Below, piece by piece: positions 8,840-18,200 of a stretch of DNA of 64,000 nt. Source of the DNA: Bacteroidales bacterium (lineage in GTDB: Bacteria > Bacteroidota > Bacteroidia > Bacteroidales > UBA932). The position numbers were made by a program, and so were the translations under genes. The notes beneath the pieces are model-generated. The model was not told the origin of the DNA and searched no databases. It worked only from the letters and a program-made list of their open reading frames with translations. The DNA is taken from contig JAFRUH010000009.1 of assembly GCA_017438975.1 (NCBI GenBank), forward strand, positions 124,001 to 188,000. The letters are read 5' to 3'. How positions within the stretch are numbered: the stretch's first letter is position 1; each line of letters opens with the position of its first letter.

Positions 8840-8870
8840 CAAAGGTACGAAAAGAATCCGGATTTCCAAA
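8840..8870 (-). promoter_or_regulatory. Promoter for tRNA-Glu and probably tmRNA
   Basis: On the minus strand TTTG (8867-8870), exactly 19 bases, then TACCTTTG (8840-8847): a perfect match to the Bacteroidetes consensus. The start point would be about 15 bases upstream of the tRNA. Confidence 0.85.
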
Positions 8871-8890
8871 TTTTTTTCATGAAAACGCAT

Positions 8891-8898
8891 TATCTTTG
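8891..8898 (+). promoter_or_regulatory. -7 element for the nitroreductase gene
   Basis: TATCTTTG matches TAnnTTTG; no clear TTTG box lies 19-20 bases upstream. It is divergent from the tRNA promoter and supports the ATG at 8923 over earlier in-frame TTG codons. Confidence 0.6.
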
Positions 8899-8922
8899 TA
8901 TCATCATAATCCCATTTCAGCC

Positions 8923-9564
8923 ATGGCAGACAATTTCCTGGAGAAAAAATACGAAGAGACCTTCGGCGCGGATGCAAAGAAAAAGGTCGTCGTCAAACGG
9001 AACAATCCTTCCCTGGAGACCCTTCTTCACAGGAACCGGAGCCACCGCGGTTTCGATTCCGGCGTAACCGTTTCCCGTTCGAAACTGGAAGAGATCATTT
9101 CCGTCAATCCGCTGCTTCCCTCGGCCGGCAACCGGCAGACCCTCCGGTTCCGTCCCGTGACGGGCGTGGAGGCGGCAAAGGTGATGGGGCTGCTCCGCTT
9201 CGGGGCGGCCCTCCCCGAACTCCATCTTCCGGCGGCAGGGGAGGAGCCGAAAGCCTTCATCGTGGTTTGCAGTACCGCCCCCGAGACCCGTTTCATCGAC
9301 ATGGACCTTGGCATTTCCCTTCAGAGCATGGGACTCAAGGCCGTCGAGATGGGCCTGAACGCATTGATTGTCGGAGCTTTCGACAGGGAAAAGCTTCAGG
9401 AAGTCCTGGACCTCCCGTACCTTCCGCTCGCGGTCCTCGCCGTAGGGAAGGGGACCGATACGGTGTTCCTGAAACCGGTCCGGGAAGGTGAATCCCTGGC
9501 CTACTACCGCCGGGAAGGGGTGCATTATGTTCCGAAGATCCGCGCGGAAGATCTTCTGGTCTGA
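8923..9564 (+). CDS. Nitroreductase-family flavoprotein
   Basis: 213 residues. The ATG at 8923 is chosen because an upstream TTG overlaps the -7 promoter element. The N-terminal LHRNRSHRGF resembles the RRSxRxF flavin-phosphate-binding start of the nitroreductase fold, and SAGNRQTLRFRPV is the family's PSxxNxQPW-like FMN loop. C-terminal segments MGLKAVEMGLNALIVGAFD and LPYLPLAVLAVGKG fit the dimer core. Members reduce nitro compounds, quinones or flavins with NAD(P)H; the substrate here is unknown. The gene is monocistronic. Confidence 0.85.
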   Translation: MADNFLEKKYEETFGADAKKKVVVKRNNPSLETLLHRNRSHRGFDSGVTVSRSKLEEIISVNPLLPSAGNRQTLRFRPVTGVEAAKVMGLLRFGAALPELHLPAAGEEPKAFIVVCSTAPETRFIDMDLGISLQSMGLKAVEMGLNALIVGAFDREKLQEVLDLPYLPLAVLAVGKGTDTVFLKPVREGESLAYYRREGVHYVPKIRAEDLLV

Positions 9565-9567
9565 TCC

Positions 9568-9598
9568 TTTGTTCTAACCCGATATTTTTTTATTTTTG
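9568..9598 (+). promoter_or_regulatory. Promoter of the beta-barrel/metallophosphoesterase pair
   Basis: TTTG (9568-9571), exactly 19 bases, then TATTTTTG (9591-9598). It lies immediately after the nitroreductase stop and 17 bases before the next start. Confidence 0.8.
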
Positions 9599-9615
9599 CC
9601 GGCAAATCTAAGAGA

Positions 9616-10344
9616 ATGAATAGAATTCCGGCAGTGTTGTTCCTGCTATCCGTCGCGATCCTGTCTTCCGCCCAGAATTTCAGCGGTTCACGAAAATATG
9701 ACGGAGTGCATTCTTCCGAGTATTCCGCCTATCTGATGGGAGGGTACAATGTCGTCACCGGCACCTTTGTCGGTGAAGCCGTGACCTATACCCGGCATCT
9801 GTCCGACCGCTGGAGCGCCAGCGTAGGAGAGCAGGTCCAGTTCCTGAAACAGCTCTATTCTTTTGACGTGATGGGAACCTACCGGCTCCCCGTCGGCAAA
9901 TCCGACATCTTTTTTGACGGGAGATTCCTGTTCAACCGGTACAACCGGTGGAGAGTCAATGAACCGATCCTCCATCTCTCCGCGCTCTGGCAGACCCGTT
10001 TCGTCGATCTCCGCATCGGCGGAAGCTATATCCATTACCGGATGGTCGGAGTCGATACGAGAAGGACCGGTGCGGGCTATACTGAACCGGTTGCCGTGAC
10101 CGTCGGTTTCGGGATTAATCTGATGCCCCGTACCAATCCCTGGAACCTGGGACTGTTTATCCGCAATTACGACCACTTCTACTACGAGAACTGGAATATC
10201 AACTGGGGCCTCCGCTTCTATTCGACGCTGCGGGAGCAGATGAAACTGTTCGGAGAGTTCAATATCCGTCCTGCCGGCAGTCTCAGTCAGCTTGCCACCC
10301 GTTATGAAACTTCTTTGAAACTCGGACTCAGGTATGTATTGTAA
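9616..10344 (+). CDS. Outer-membrane beta-barrel protein of unknown function
   Basis: 242 residues with a cleavable signal peptide (residues 1-19, ending SSAQ). The rest alternates polar and aromatic/hydrophobic residues in short strands (YSAYLMGGYNVV, DLRIGGSYIHYRMVG, WNLGLFIRNYDHFYYENWNINWGLRFY) and ends with LGLRYVL, as expected for a small outer-membrane barrel of perhaps 8-10 strands. I recognise no specific family. It is followed after one base by a metallophosphoesterase gene, so the two are probably one transcript from the consensus promoter upstream. Confidence 0.7.
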   Translation: MNRIPAVLFLLSVAILSSAQNFSGSRKYDGVHSSEYSAYLMGGYNVVTGTFVGEAVTYTRHLSDRWSASVGEQVQFLKQLYSFDVMGTYRLPVGKSDIFFDGRFLFNRYNRWRVNEPILHLSALWQTRFVDLRIGGSYIHYRMVGVDTRRTGAGYTEPVAVTVGFGINLMPRTNPWNLGLFIRNYDHFYYENWNINWGLRFYSTLREQMKLFGEFNIRPAGSLSQLATRYETSLKLGLRYVL

Positions 10345-10345
10345 G

Positions 10346-11341
10346 ATGAAAAAGACGCTCTTGCCGCTCGTTCTGTCAATCCTTTCGCTGGTTTCCTGTG
10401 ACAAAGTCAGTCCGATCGGTGTCCTGGTCGCGGGTACATCCGTCGAGGACCGGGTCAAAATGTCCAACCTGTTTTATCTCAACCACTATGAAGACGATGT
10501 CTGGCTGGCGGCTGACAATGATTATTCATTCCTGGTCGGGGCCGACAGTCACCTGACGGTCGATCCCGGGCGGATGGACGAAATGCTGGCGGAAGGGCTG
10601 GACCATGGAGACCTTTTCTACGCCCATCTCGGTGATATTGCGGATACGAAGGCGGAGTACTATGTCACCCTGGACTCGCTTCTGATGGAAGCGAAACTCC
10701 GGTATGTGGAATCTAACTACCGGAAAGTAAATGATTATGAATACGTTGAGAAAAGGAATTCCAGTCCTGACCCGATCCGGTTTACCTTTGACGAGATTGT
10801 CTACCCCTTCTTCCCCGTAGTCGGGAACCACGACATCACGCACAACGGATGGGCCCTCTGGTCCAATATCTTCCATTCCTCTTTCTACGAGATCGATGTC
10901 ATCGTTGTGCTCGATGACGGGGATATCGTCTTCGATCACCTCATCTTCCTGGATTCGGCGAGCGGGACGCTCGGCCATACGCAGATCGAACTGATCAAGG
11001 AAGGGGCCCTGAACGGCAAGTACGACATCTACCGCAATACGTTTGTCTTCACGCACACGAACATTTTCCGTCCCCAGTTCTTTGAATTTGCGTCCACATT
11101 CACCCGGGAGGAAAACTTCTTCCTGCTCGACCAGTTCAAGAAATGGAACGTGACCTGCGTTTTCTGCGGCCATGTCCATATGTGGGACGAGCGGGACTAC
11201 AACGGGGTCCATTACCTTACTCTGGAAACCATGTGCGAGGTCAACAATCCCAAGCCCGGCGATTACCTGGTCAGGGTTGACGTCAAATCGGACGGGAGCG
11301 TTACCTGGTCACCCGTCCATATGGACTATGTAAAGAAATAG
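10346..11341 (+). CDS. Calcineurin-like metallophosphoesterase lipoprotein
   Basis: 331 residues. The ATG one base after the previous stop opens a lipoprotein signal peptide (SLVSC, Cys18), so it is preferred to an ATG four codons earlier. Metal-binding motifs occur in the family order: GADSH (D-x-H type), HLGDIAD (GDxxD), GNHDI (GNHD), an isolated His in FTHTN, and GHVHMWD (GHxH). These residues bind the two metals of a phosphodiesterase or phosphomonoesterase. Its lipid anchor places it in the periplasm or at the surface; the substrate is unknown. It converges on a small lipoprotein gene only three bases away. Confidence 0.88.
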   Translation: MKKTLLPLVLSILSLVSCDKVSPIGVLVAGTSVEDRVKMSNLFYLNHYEDDVWLAADNDYSFLVGADSHLTVDPGRMDEMLAEGLDHGDLFYAHLGDIADTKAEYYVTLDSLLMEAKLRYVESNYRKVNDYEYVEKRNSSPDPIRFTFDEIVYPFFPVVGNHDITHNGWALWSNIFHSSFYEIDVIVVLDDGDIVFDHLIFLDSASGTLGHTQIELIKEGALNGKYDIYRNTFVFTHTNIFRPQFFEFASTFTREENFFLLDQFKKWNVTCVFCGHVHMWDERDYNGVHYLTLETMCEVNNPKPGDYLVRVDVKSDGSVTWSPVHMDYVKK

Positions 11342-11344
11342 GAT

Positions 11345-11737
11345 TTACCGTTTTACGTCGTTCTGGCGGAAGTCGGTAATCTTCCCGTTCTCCACCTTTA
11401 CATCCGTCTCGCCCGCTACGCCGAGGTCGAGGAAGGATACCCGGTACCATCCGTCGCCGAGCGGCCGGACCGATTCCACGGACGAGGTGCTGGAGACCCC
11501 ATCCTGCAAGCCGGTGCGGAATTCCCAGATGGCATAGCATCCGTCGTAGTCTTCCGTCCAGATCCTTTCCAGAACGGAAGGAGCCAGACAGGCCCGCAGG
11601 ACGGAGTCGGTTGCCTCCTTTTCTCCAAATACATATTCATAGAAACCGGTCAGGAGACGGGTGTCTTCTTTTGTCGTATTGTGACAGGCCGTTGCCAGAA
11701 GGATAGCGCTCAGGGCGCAGCAGAAGATTCTTTTCAT
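11345..11737 (-). CDS. Small hypothetical lipoprotein
   Basis: 130 residues. The N-terminus KRIFCCALSAILLATAC is a lipoprotein signal peptide. The mature part (EDTRLLTGFYEYVFGEKEATDSVLRACLAPSVLERIW, then WYRVSFLDLG and VKVENGKITDFR) looks like a small alpha+beta fold of the NTF2/DUF3828-like type, in which a C-terminal sheet follows N-terminal helices, but this is only an impression. No catalytic motif is visible. Confidence 0.65.
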   Translation of the reverse strand: MKRIFCCALSAILLATACHNTTKEDTRLLTGFYEYVFGEKEATDSVLRACLAPSVLERIWTEDYDGCYAIWEFRTGLQDGVSSTSSVESVRPLGDGWYRVSFLDLGVAGETDVKVENGKITDFRQNDVKR

Positions 11738-11810
11738 GGTCGTGAAAGACTTTCAGGAGATAAAGTTACGGATTATTCCGTATATTAGAAAGCAATAAAC
11801 TGTAAAGACG

Positions 11811-12839
11811 ATGAAAAGAATCCTTGTTTCCATCCTGGTCTGCCTGATGGTCGCCTCCCCCGCGACCCTGGCGAAAAGAGAACGCCATCTTCCGAGGAAT
11901 CCCTGCAGCGGCATCCGGACCGAGCGTTTCGACTCCGTCTTCACCGGCGTCGCGCTCCGGGCTACCGACGAACTCCACAGCCTGATGGTCGTGAAAGACG
12001 GGAAAGTCATCTATGAACGCTGGGATACCGGCCACTCCCCGGAGGAACTCCATGTCTGCTGGTCTGCAAGCAAGACCTTCACCGCGACCGCGATCGGATT
12101 CGCCGTCCAGGACGGACTCCTGAGCGTCCAGGACAAGGTAATCAAGTTCTTCCCGAAAGAATGGCTCCCTTCCGTCATTCCCGCTGAGTTGCAGGCCCTG
12201 ACCGTCGAGCACCTCCTGATCATGTCATCCGGACTGGAAAAGGATACGATCGGGGATATCAACGGGCTCCACGATCCGCAGCCTTCCCGGACGGCGCTGA
12301 ATATGGGATTCAGTTTCTTCCCCGGGACGAAATACCATTACAACAGCCTCAATACCTATCTCCTGTCCGTCATCATCACCCGCCTGACCGGGAAGACTGT
12401 CGCGGAGTATCTCGACGGGAAACTCTTCCGCCCGCTCGGGATCCGGAACTATGTCTGGGACCTTTCGTCCGAAGGGTGCAGCATGGGGGGCTGGGGGCTC
12501 CATACCACGACCGAGAACCTCACGAAGATGGGTCTGTTCATGCTCAACAAAGGGGTTTGGAACGGGAAGCGTCTTCTCAACGAGGCGTGGTTCGACCGGG
12601 CGATGACGCCCCATATCAAGCAGGATCCGTCCAAGGACGATCCGACGGACGACTGGAACCAGGGCTACTGCTACCAGATGTGGAAAGGGACCCACAATTC
12701 CGTGCGACTGGACGGAGCCAAGTGCCAGGTAGTCTTGATTCTTCCGGACAAGAACGCCGTGATCACCTATACCGCGTCGGCCGGCAAGAAGCGTCCCCTG
12801 ATCGAGGATGTCTGGAAGTATATCTACGAAGAACTGTAA
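11811..12839 (+). CDS. Serine hydrolase of the beta-lactamase/penicillin-binding (class C-like) family
   Basis: 342 residues with a signal peptide ending near ATLA. SASKTF is the S-x-x-K active-site motif (catalytic Ser and Lys), YHYNS supplies the Y-x-N motif, and the third-motif region is near the end (YTASAGKKRPL). GWGLHTTTENLTKMGLFMLNKG is a family hallmark. Such proteins are esterases, D-amino peptidases or carboxypeptidases more often than true beta-lactamases. It is expected in the periplasm and ends at a perfect palindromic terminator. Confidence 0.88.
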   Translation: MKRILVSILVCLMVASPATLAKRERHLPRNPCSGIRTERFDSVFTGVALRATDELHSLMVVKDGKVIYERWDTGHSPEELHVCWSASKTFTATAIGFAVQDGLLSVQDKVIKFFPKEWLPSVIPAELQALTVEHLLIMSSGLEKDTIGDINGLHDPQPSRTALNMGFSFFPGTKYHYNSLNTYLLSVIITRLTGKTVAEYLDGKLFRPLGIRNYVWDLSSEGCSMGGWGLHTTTENLTKMGLFMLNKGVWNGKRLLNEAWFDRAMTPHIKQDPSKDDPTDDWNQGYCYQMWKGTHNSVRLDGAKCQVVLILPDKNAVITYTASAGKKRPLIEDVWKYIYEEL

Positions 12840-12846
12840 AAGAAAC

Positions 12847-12878
12847 GGAAACAGGCCCTGAATTCAGGGCCTGTTTCC
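12847..12878. terminator. Perfect palindromic bidirectional terminator
   Basis: A fully self-complementary 32-base palindrome (arms GGAAACAGGCCCTGAA and TTCAGGGCCTGTTTCC) between convergent transcription units. The tracts are weak in U but the stem is very strong on both strands. Confidence 0.75.
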
Positions 12879-12897
12879 ATATTGGAATCATTCCGGA

Positions 12898-13107
12898 TTA
12901 TTCTTCCGGGCGGTATTCGAGGAGGTCTCCCGGCTGGCAGTCAAGGGCTTTGCAGATCGCATCCATCGTTGAAATGCGGATCGCCTTGGCCTTGCCGGTC
13001 TTAAGGATCGAGAGATTGGCCGGAGTGATGCCGATCTTCGCCGCCAGCTCGAGGGAAGACATCTTCCGCCGGGCGAGCATGACATCAATGTTGACAATTA
13101 TCGGCAT
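12898..13107 (-). CDS. Small XRE-family helix-turn-helix regulator
   Basis: 69 residues, almost entirely one Cro/C1-type HTH: ARRKMSSLELAAKIGITPANLS forms helices 1-3 with the recognition helix at PANLSILKTGKA, and the tail MDAICKALDCQPGDLLEY is the usual end of YozG-like mini-repressors. It begins six bases after the flotillin stop, so it is the third gene of an nfeD-flotillin-xre operon. Its targets are unknown; self-regulation of that operon is plausible. Confidence 0.9.
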   Translation of the reverse strand: MPIIVNIDVMLARRKMSSLELAAKIGITPANLSILKTGKAKAIRISTMDAICKALDCQPGDLLEYRPEE

Positions 13108-13113
13108 AAGGCG

Positions 13114-14529
13114 CTATTCTTCGGTCGGTTTGGCTTCTTCCTGCTGGTCGGGACCCTTCAGGTAGGAAGGCAGGTTCATGCCGGCCATGTTGAAGAGCTC
13201 GTTGAGCGGGGGAACGGACTTCATCAGCCCGGAAATGAAATTCGACGTCGCGGTCTTTCCGTCGGCACCGTTGCCGGTATCCCAGACGGTCACCTTGTCG
13301 ATATTGATGCCCTTGACGGCCTCGACCTGGGTCTTGACGAGATCCGGGAGCTTGTCCGCGACCATCATCAGGACGGCCTTCTGGGCATCGCCTTCGGCTG
13401 CGCCGACGAGCTGCTGGAAACCGCTTGCCTGCTTGGTCAGGATCTCGAGGATACCGCGGGCCTGGGCGTCCATCTTGGCGTAGATGGCATCCGCCTCACC
13501 CTTCGCCTTGCGGCGAATCTGCTCGGCCTCGGCTTCGGCGTCGATGATGGCTTTCTCCTTTTCGATCTGGGCGGGAACCACGACATTGGCCTTCTGGGTC
13601 GCCTGCTCCCGTTCGGCACGGGCAAGTTCCGCATCACGCTCGGACTTGTAGGCTTCCTCAAGAGCTTTCGCGGCCTGGACCTTCTCTGCGGCTACGGCCA
13701 CGCGGTCGGCCTCGGCCTCCTTCTCGCGGCGGGTCGCGTTGGAATTCGCGATGGCGATCTTGGAATTGTTCTCACCTTCGACGGCGAGGGCATTCGCCTC
13801 GGCGGTCTTGATACGGGTGTCACGGGTCGTTTCCGCGATCCGGATGTCCTTGTCCCTGTCCGCTTCCGCCTTACCGATCTCACCGAACCGGTTCTGCTCG
13901 GCGACGCTCTTCTTCGCATCGTTGATCGCCTTGGCGGCGGCTTCCTTACCGAGGGCCTCGATATAGCCGGACTCGTCACGGATATCCGTTACGTTGACGT
14001 TGATGAGCTTCAGACCGATCTTCCGGAGTTCCGCCTCGACGTTCGTGGAAACGTTGGCGAGGAACTTGTCGCGGTCGGCGTTGATTTCCTCGATGTCCAT
14101 CGTCGCGATGACCAGACGCAGCTGGCCGAAGAGGATATCGGTCGCGATGTTCTGGATGCTGTCGACGGAGAGGCCGAGAAGGCGCTCGGCGGCGTTCGTC
14201 ATGTTCTCGGGTTCGGTGGAGATACCGACGGTGAACCGGCAGGGAACGTCGACACGGATATTCTGCTTGGAAAGGGCGTTCGTCAGGTTGCACTCGATCG
14301 AGATCGGCTTGAGGTCGAGGAAAGCGTAATCCTGGAAAACCGGCCAGATGAAGGCGGCGCCGCCGTGGATGCATCGGGCGGAAGAGATCGAACCGGTCGA
14401 GTTCTTGCCGGTCTTACCATAGATGACAAGGATCTTGTCGGAAGGGCAGCGGCGATAGCGCTTCAGGATGGCCGCCAGCGTCACGAACGCAACGGCGATA
14501 ATGATGAGGATAAGATAGATCTGTTCCAT
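13114..14529 (-). CDS. Flotillin-family SPFH membrane-scaffold protein
   Basis: 471 residues. One N-terminal membrane segment (about 4-24: YLILIIIAVAFVTLAAIL) is followed by the SPFH/PHB domain (about 30-200, DKILVIYGKTG, RVDVPCRFTVGIST, IEEINADRDKF). A long Ala/Glu-rich coiled coil follows (about 200-390, many EAEADR/EREQA repeats), then a C-terminal part ending in a Pro/Glu tail. Flotillins form ring-like membrane scaffolds and are usually coupled to NfeD proteins, as here: the nfeD-like gene lies one base upstream. Confidence 0.93.
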   Translation of the reverse strand: MEQIYLILIIIAVAFVTLAAILKRYRRCPSDKILVIYGKTGKNSTGSISSARCIHGGAAFIWPVFQDYAFLDLKPISIECNLTNALSKQNIRVDVPCRFTVGISTEPENMTNAAERLLGLSVDSIQNIATDILFGQLRLVIATMDIEEINADRDKFLANVSTNVEAELRKIGLKLINVNVTDIRDESGYIEALGKEAAAKAINDAKKSVAEQNRFGEIGKAEADRDKDIRIAETTRDTRIKTAEANALAVEGENNSKIAIANSNATRREKEAEADRVAVAAEKVQAAKALEEAYKSERDAELARAEREQATQKANVVVPAQIEKEKAIIDAEAEAEQIRRKAKGEADAIYAKMDAQARGILEILTKQASGFQQLVGAAEGDAQKAVLMMVADKLPDLVKTQVEAVKGINIDKVTVWDTGNGADGKTATSNFISGLMKSVPPLNELFNMAGMNLPSYLKGPDQQEEAKPTEE

Positions 14530-14530
14530 A

Positions 14531-15133
14531 TTATACGATATAGGAGTTTAGTTCTTCGACAAGGAGGGTGCTTTCATTGATGACCTCGGTCACTTTGATC
14601 GGGGTACCGGTCTTGATGGTGTCGCCGTCGGTCTGGGCATTGTATTCGCGGACCGCGCCCTGGATGGAAATCTGGATCTTTCCTTCGCCGGCACGTGCTC
14701 CCGGGATGGTCAGATAGACCTTTCCCTGGCATCCGACCGCGGATTTGTAGACATTGATGTTCCCGGTCTGCTGCATGCCGCTGAGCCATTTGAACAGGTA
14801 CATGACGAGCGTGACGAGACCCGCGCCGACGAGAACCGACACGATGATCAGGACGGCGGTCGAGGAGATGCTGCTCCTCAGGAGGATGGCGCTCCATCCG
14901 AAACCGAGGCAGAAATTCACGAAATTGCGGAAGGTGTAGAGGTTGGATCCGCCCTCGATATTGGAGAGAGTCGGATCGATGTCCGCGGAGGTGTCAACGT
15001 CGAAGTCACCACCGGAATCCGCACCGAGGAAGGTCATCACCGTCTGGATGATGAAAATCAGGGAGGCCGATAGGGTCACGGCCCAAAGGATCTTCATTGC
15101 AGGGCTGAGTTCCGCCCACCAGGTTGCAATCAT
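14531..15133 (-). CDS. NfeD-like membrane protein with C-terminal OB fold
   Basis: 200 residues from the ATG at 15133. A longer frame upstream crosses the -7 element at 15156-15163 and is rejected. It has one membrane segment near residues 13-32 (ILWAVTLSASLIFIIQTVMTFL) and two more around 70-120 (FCLGFGWSAILL, AVLIIVSVLVGAGLVTLVMYLF). A soluble beta domain of about 70 residues follows (GCQGKVYLTIPGARAGEGKIQI, TPIKVTEVINESTLLVEEL), the NfeD OB fold. NfeD proteins partner with flotillin/stomatin proteins. Confidence 0.88.
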   Translation of the reverse strand: MIATWWAELSPAMKILWAVTLSASLIFIIQTVMTFLGADSGGDFDVDTSADIDPTLSNIEGGSNLYTFRNFVNFCLGFGWSAILLRSSISSTAVLIIVSVLVGAGLVTLVMYLFKWLSGMQQTGNINVYKSAVGCQGKVYLTIPGARAGEGKIQISIQGAVREYNAQTDGDTIKTGTPIKVTEVINESTLLVEELNSYIV

Positions 15134-15155
15134 GGCTTCAAATGTTAAGTTTCTG

Positions 15156-15184
15156 CAAATATAGCAAGAATTATTGAAATGCAA
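15156..15184 (-). promoter_or_regulatory. Promoter of the nfeD-flotillin-xre operon
   Basis: On the minus strand TTG (15182-15184), 18 bases, then TATATTTG (15156-15163). It gives a leader of roughly 20 bases before the ATG at 15133. Confidence 0.65.
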
Positions 15185-15208
15185 TAAAAAATTAATATTT
15201 TTCTGAAA

Positions 15209-18200
15209 TTATTTTTCGTTAAACCAATTCATGACCGAAGCGAGCAAGCGGTCGGCCTCCTTGGGTGACACGAGGGTTTCGATCGGGAAACCGAAAGCTA
15301 CGCATCGGTAGCCTCCTGCGTCGTACACCGTTCCGGCCGTCACCTTCGTATCGTCGTATTTCATGATGGCGAAGCTCTTGTCCCCTGCGGGCAGGATCCC
15401 GTCCGGATTCTCGACCTGATAGACCCGGTTCTCGTTTCCGGCGAGGCAGTCCCTGACAAAGTGGAAATCTCCGCCGAGACGGACATAGGGATTGGTATAG
15501 GGGACCAGTTTCCCGGAGTGGGAACCGAAGTTCGTCAGCCACTTGTAGCCGAGGACGTTGTTGATGAAGGCCGTGGCTTCGGCGCGGTATGTCGAATCGG
15601 GGGCGATGTCGTAGACCCTGTCCGTCGCGTCCGTCCCGATATAGGCTCCGGAGATGAGCACGCTGCTTCCCGAGGCTGTGAAGGCCGTGACGGCTTTCCG
15701 GAAGGCTTCCGGAAAGACCGGATACCGGTTCTCCGCAGCGCCTCGCCCGACGAGGGTCGTCACCTGTTTGCCGCAGATGATGTCGGCGGCCAGGTACCCT
15801 TGCGGAACGATCCTCGTGAACGCGTCAGCACTCATCGATGCGACGGCGAAACCTGCCTTGAGGAGGGCGCGGCCGTGGAAGGCGGGGTAGTCGAAGGTGT
15901 TGCCGGGAATCAGTTTGCCGGCCTTGTCGGTGAAGGATCCGCCGAAGCCGGGATTGTCGTCGTCCGTCCAGGGATCCGTGCGGCGGAACTGGTAGACCTC
16001 GCCGATGAAGTTGATCTCGTCCCCGTAGGAAACGCCGCTGTCGGTCGCGTCCGAAAAACCGGCATAAGTCGGCGTATCGAACCACGCGGGCGGCGACAGA
16101 CGGTTGAAATTATTGACGATCAGGACTTTCCTGGCCTCTCCGACGGGCGTTCCGACGGCGAGGACCTCGGAGGGGAAGCTCTTTCCGCCCTCGTTGAAGG
16201 CGACGATCTTGAAGGAGTAGAGATGGCCTTTCGCGATCGGGACGGTCACGCTTTCGATCCCGTCCGCTTTCCGGACGTCTTTGAGGATGAGTCCGTTGTC
16301 GAAGCTGCCGTCATCGATCCGGGTATAGAGGATATAGCCGGTCGGGTCGGCCGTCGGTTCCTGCGGGTCTGGAGTCGCTTTCCAGCTCAGCCGCGCCTTG
16401 CCGTCCGCGAGTTCCGCGGCGAAGGATCCGACGGGGAGGGGCTGGACCGCATAGTTGCACCCGTACCGGTTGCTCAGGTACTTGAGCATTCCTTTATAGA
16501 TAGCGCGGGAGACGGTGAAGCGGAAGGTCGGGTCCAGACCGTATTTCATGTCGGCGAAATTCTGGTGGGAGAGGAGTTCGAGGAGCATCGCGGGGACGGA
16601 CGGGGTGCGGGATTCGCTGTAGGAGCGGTTCCAGAGCTGGCGCCGGGTCCAGTCGGGTTCGAAGTCTTTCCGCACGTCCTCGACGATCTGGGTTTGGACG
16701 AGGTCGGCCAGTTCGCGTCCGTTGTAGCGGCTTTCCCCGTTCGGAAGTTTGTCGCTGCCTTCGCAGAGGAGGGTATAGATGGACAGGGTTCCGACGATCC
16801 GGTCGTCGGGCGTCAAGCCCGCGTCGGTATGGAAAGCGAGGGAGAGGTCGAAGGGGATACGCTTCCCCTGGGCATTCGGATTTGCGCGGGAGCCTCCGCT
16901 GAGGTAGGAAACCCATTTCCCGCGGCCGGCGTAATCTTTCTGGTAATCATTTTCCCATTCGTCGAGCAGGTGCATGTCCATCCCGCTCCACTGCATGCTG
17001 TACATCGCCCCTTCCGCGAAGGAGGGGAGGCCGGAGACGGTCCATTCGGACGGATCCGTCGTTTCGAGGCCGCGGGCGATCTTCCCTACGCCGCCGCCGA
17101 AACGGACGGCATCCGCCGTCACGACGCTTCCTTTGACATATTTCTGGCCGGGGGCCGGACGGTTGTCGAGGCTGACATAGCTTCCCGGGCCCATGTCGAA
17201 GGTCCCGAGGTACATCCAGATGCCTCCGCCCGCCTTCTGGTTGACCCGGAAGCGGCTTTCTCCGCCGAGGTGATGGACCGTGTAGGACGCCGCATCGGTG
17301 CTTCCGGAAACGGTCTTGTATGAAATATAGACGGCGAGCCTCCGGGGGGCGTCGAAGTCCGGATACCAGCGGATCGTGGCGGTCGCTTCTTTCCCGGCAG
17401 TCATTTCGGCCTGCCGGGCGGATCCCATCGTGAAGGGATTGTCATAGCCGGTATAGGCGGCCTTCGCATCCGCGAAACCGGTTCCCGCATCCGTCCAGGA
17501 GCCTTTTTCCACGTACCGGCCCGACTGCCGGAGCCCGTCGCGGGGACCGGAGAAAGCGGTGTCATTGTCGCAGACCACCTCTTCGGAGGAGGTGTCCCTC
17601 TCGCGCGGGGTCATGACATAGGCCCCGGCGTTCTCCAGCATCGGGATGAGGAAGGGGAGGACATAACTCTGCGTATACATGTCCTCGACCGTCCTGTGGA
17701 GGGTGGCGCGCTGCCATTCCCAACGGTCCGTCTTCGCCTCGAAATACCGCCCGTGACTCTGCCAAAGGGCGATATGGCGTCCGTAAAGGCCTTTCCTGAA
17801 AGCTTGGGCGTCGATGTTTTCGATGACCGGTTTCCCTTTCGGGTCGGCAACCCGCATCGCATTGGCGACGGGTTTCCCGTCGTTGCCGAGAGCGGGCATC
17901 ACGAGGTCTTTCAGCGGGGTTCCGCCGGCGAAGATCTCGCCGAGCGGATAGCTCCGGTAGGCGGCCGGCGTCTGCTTTTTCAGCTCCTTCTGGAACCATT
18001 GGACATCTTCCTTCCGCCAGGGGTAGTCGCTCAGTTCCTGGGTAAAATAGATGTCGAGGAGATCTCCGCGATGCATGACCTTGTCGAGACGGAGGGAGGT
18101 CTTGACGGAGGTCCGTTCCTCGAGGAGGGTCTTGAGCGAGTCCGCGACCGGCTTGTAGGCCTTGACGATCGGACTCTGGGCGGAAAGAGTCAGGGCGGTA

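Noticed and set aside
15134-15184. Longer start for the NfeD-like protein (17 extra residues)
   Set aside because: The extra codons cover the promoter -7 element at 15156-15163.
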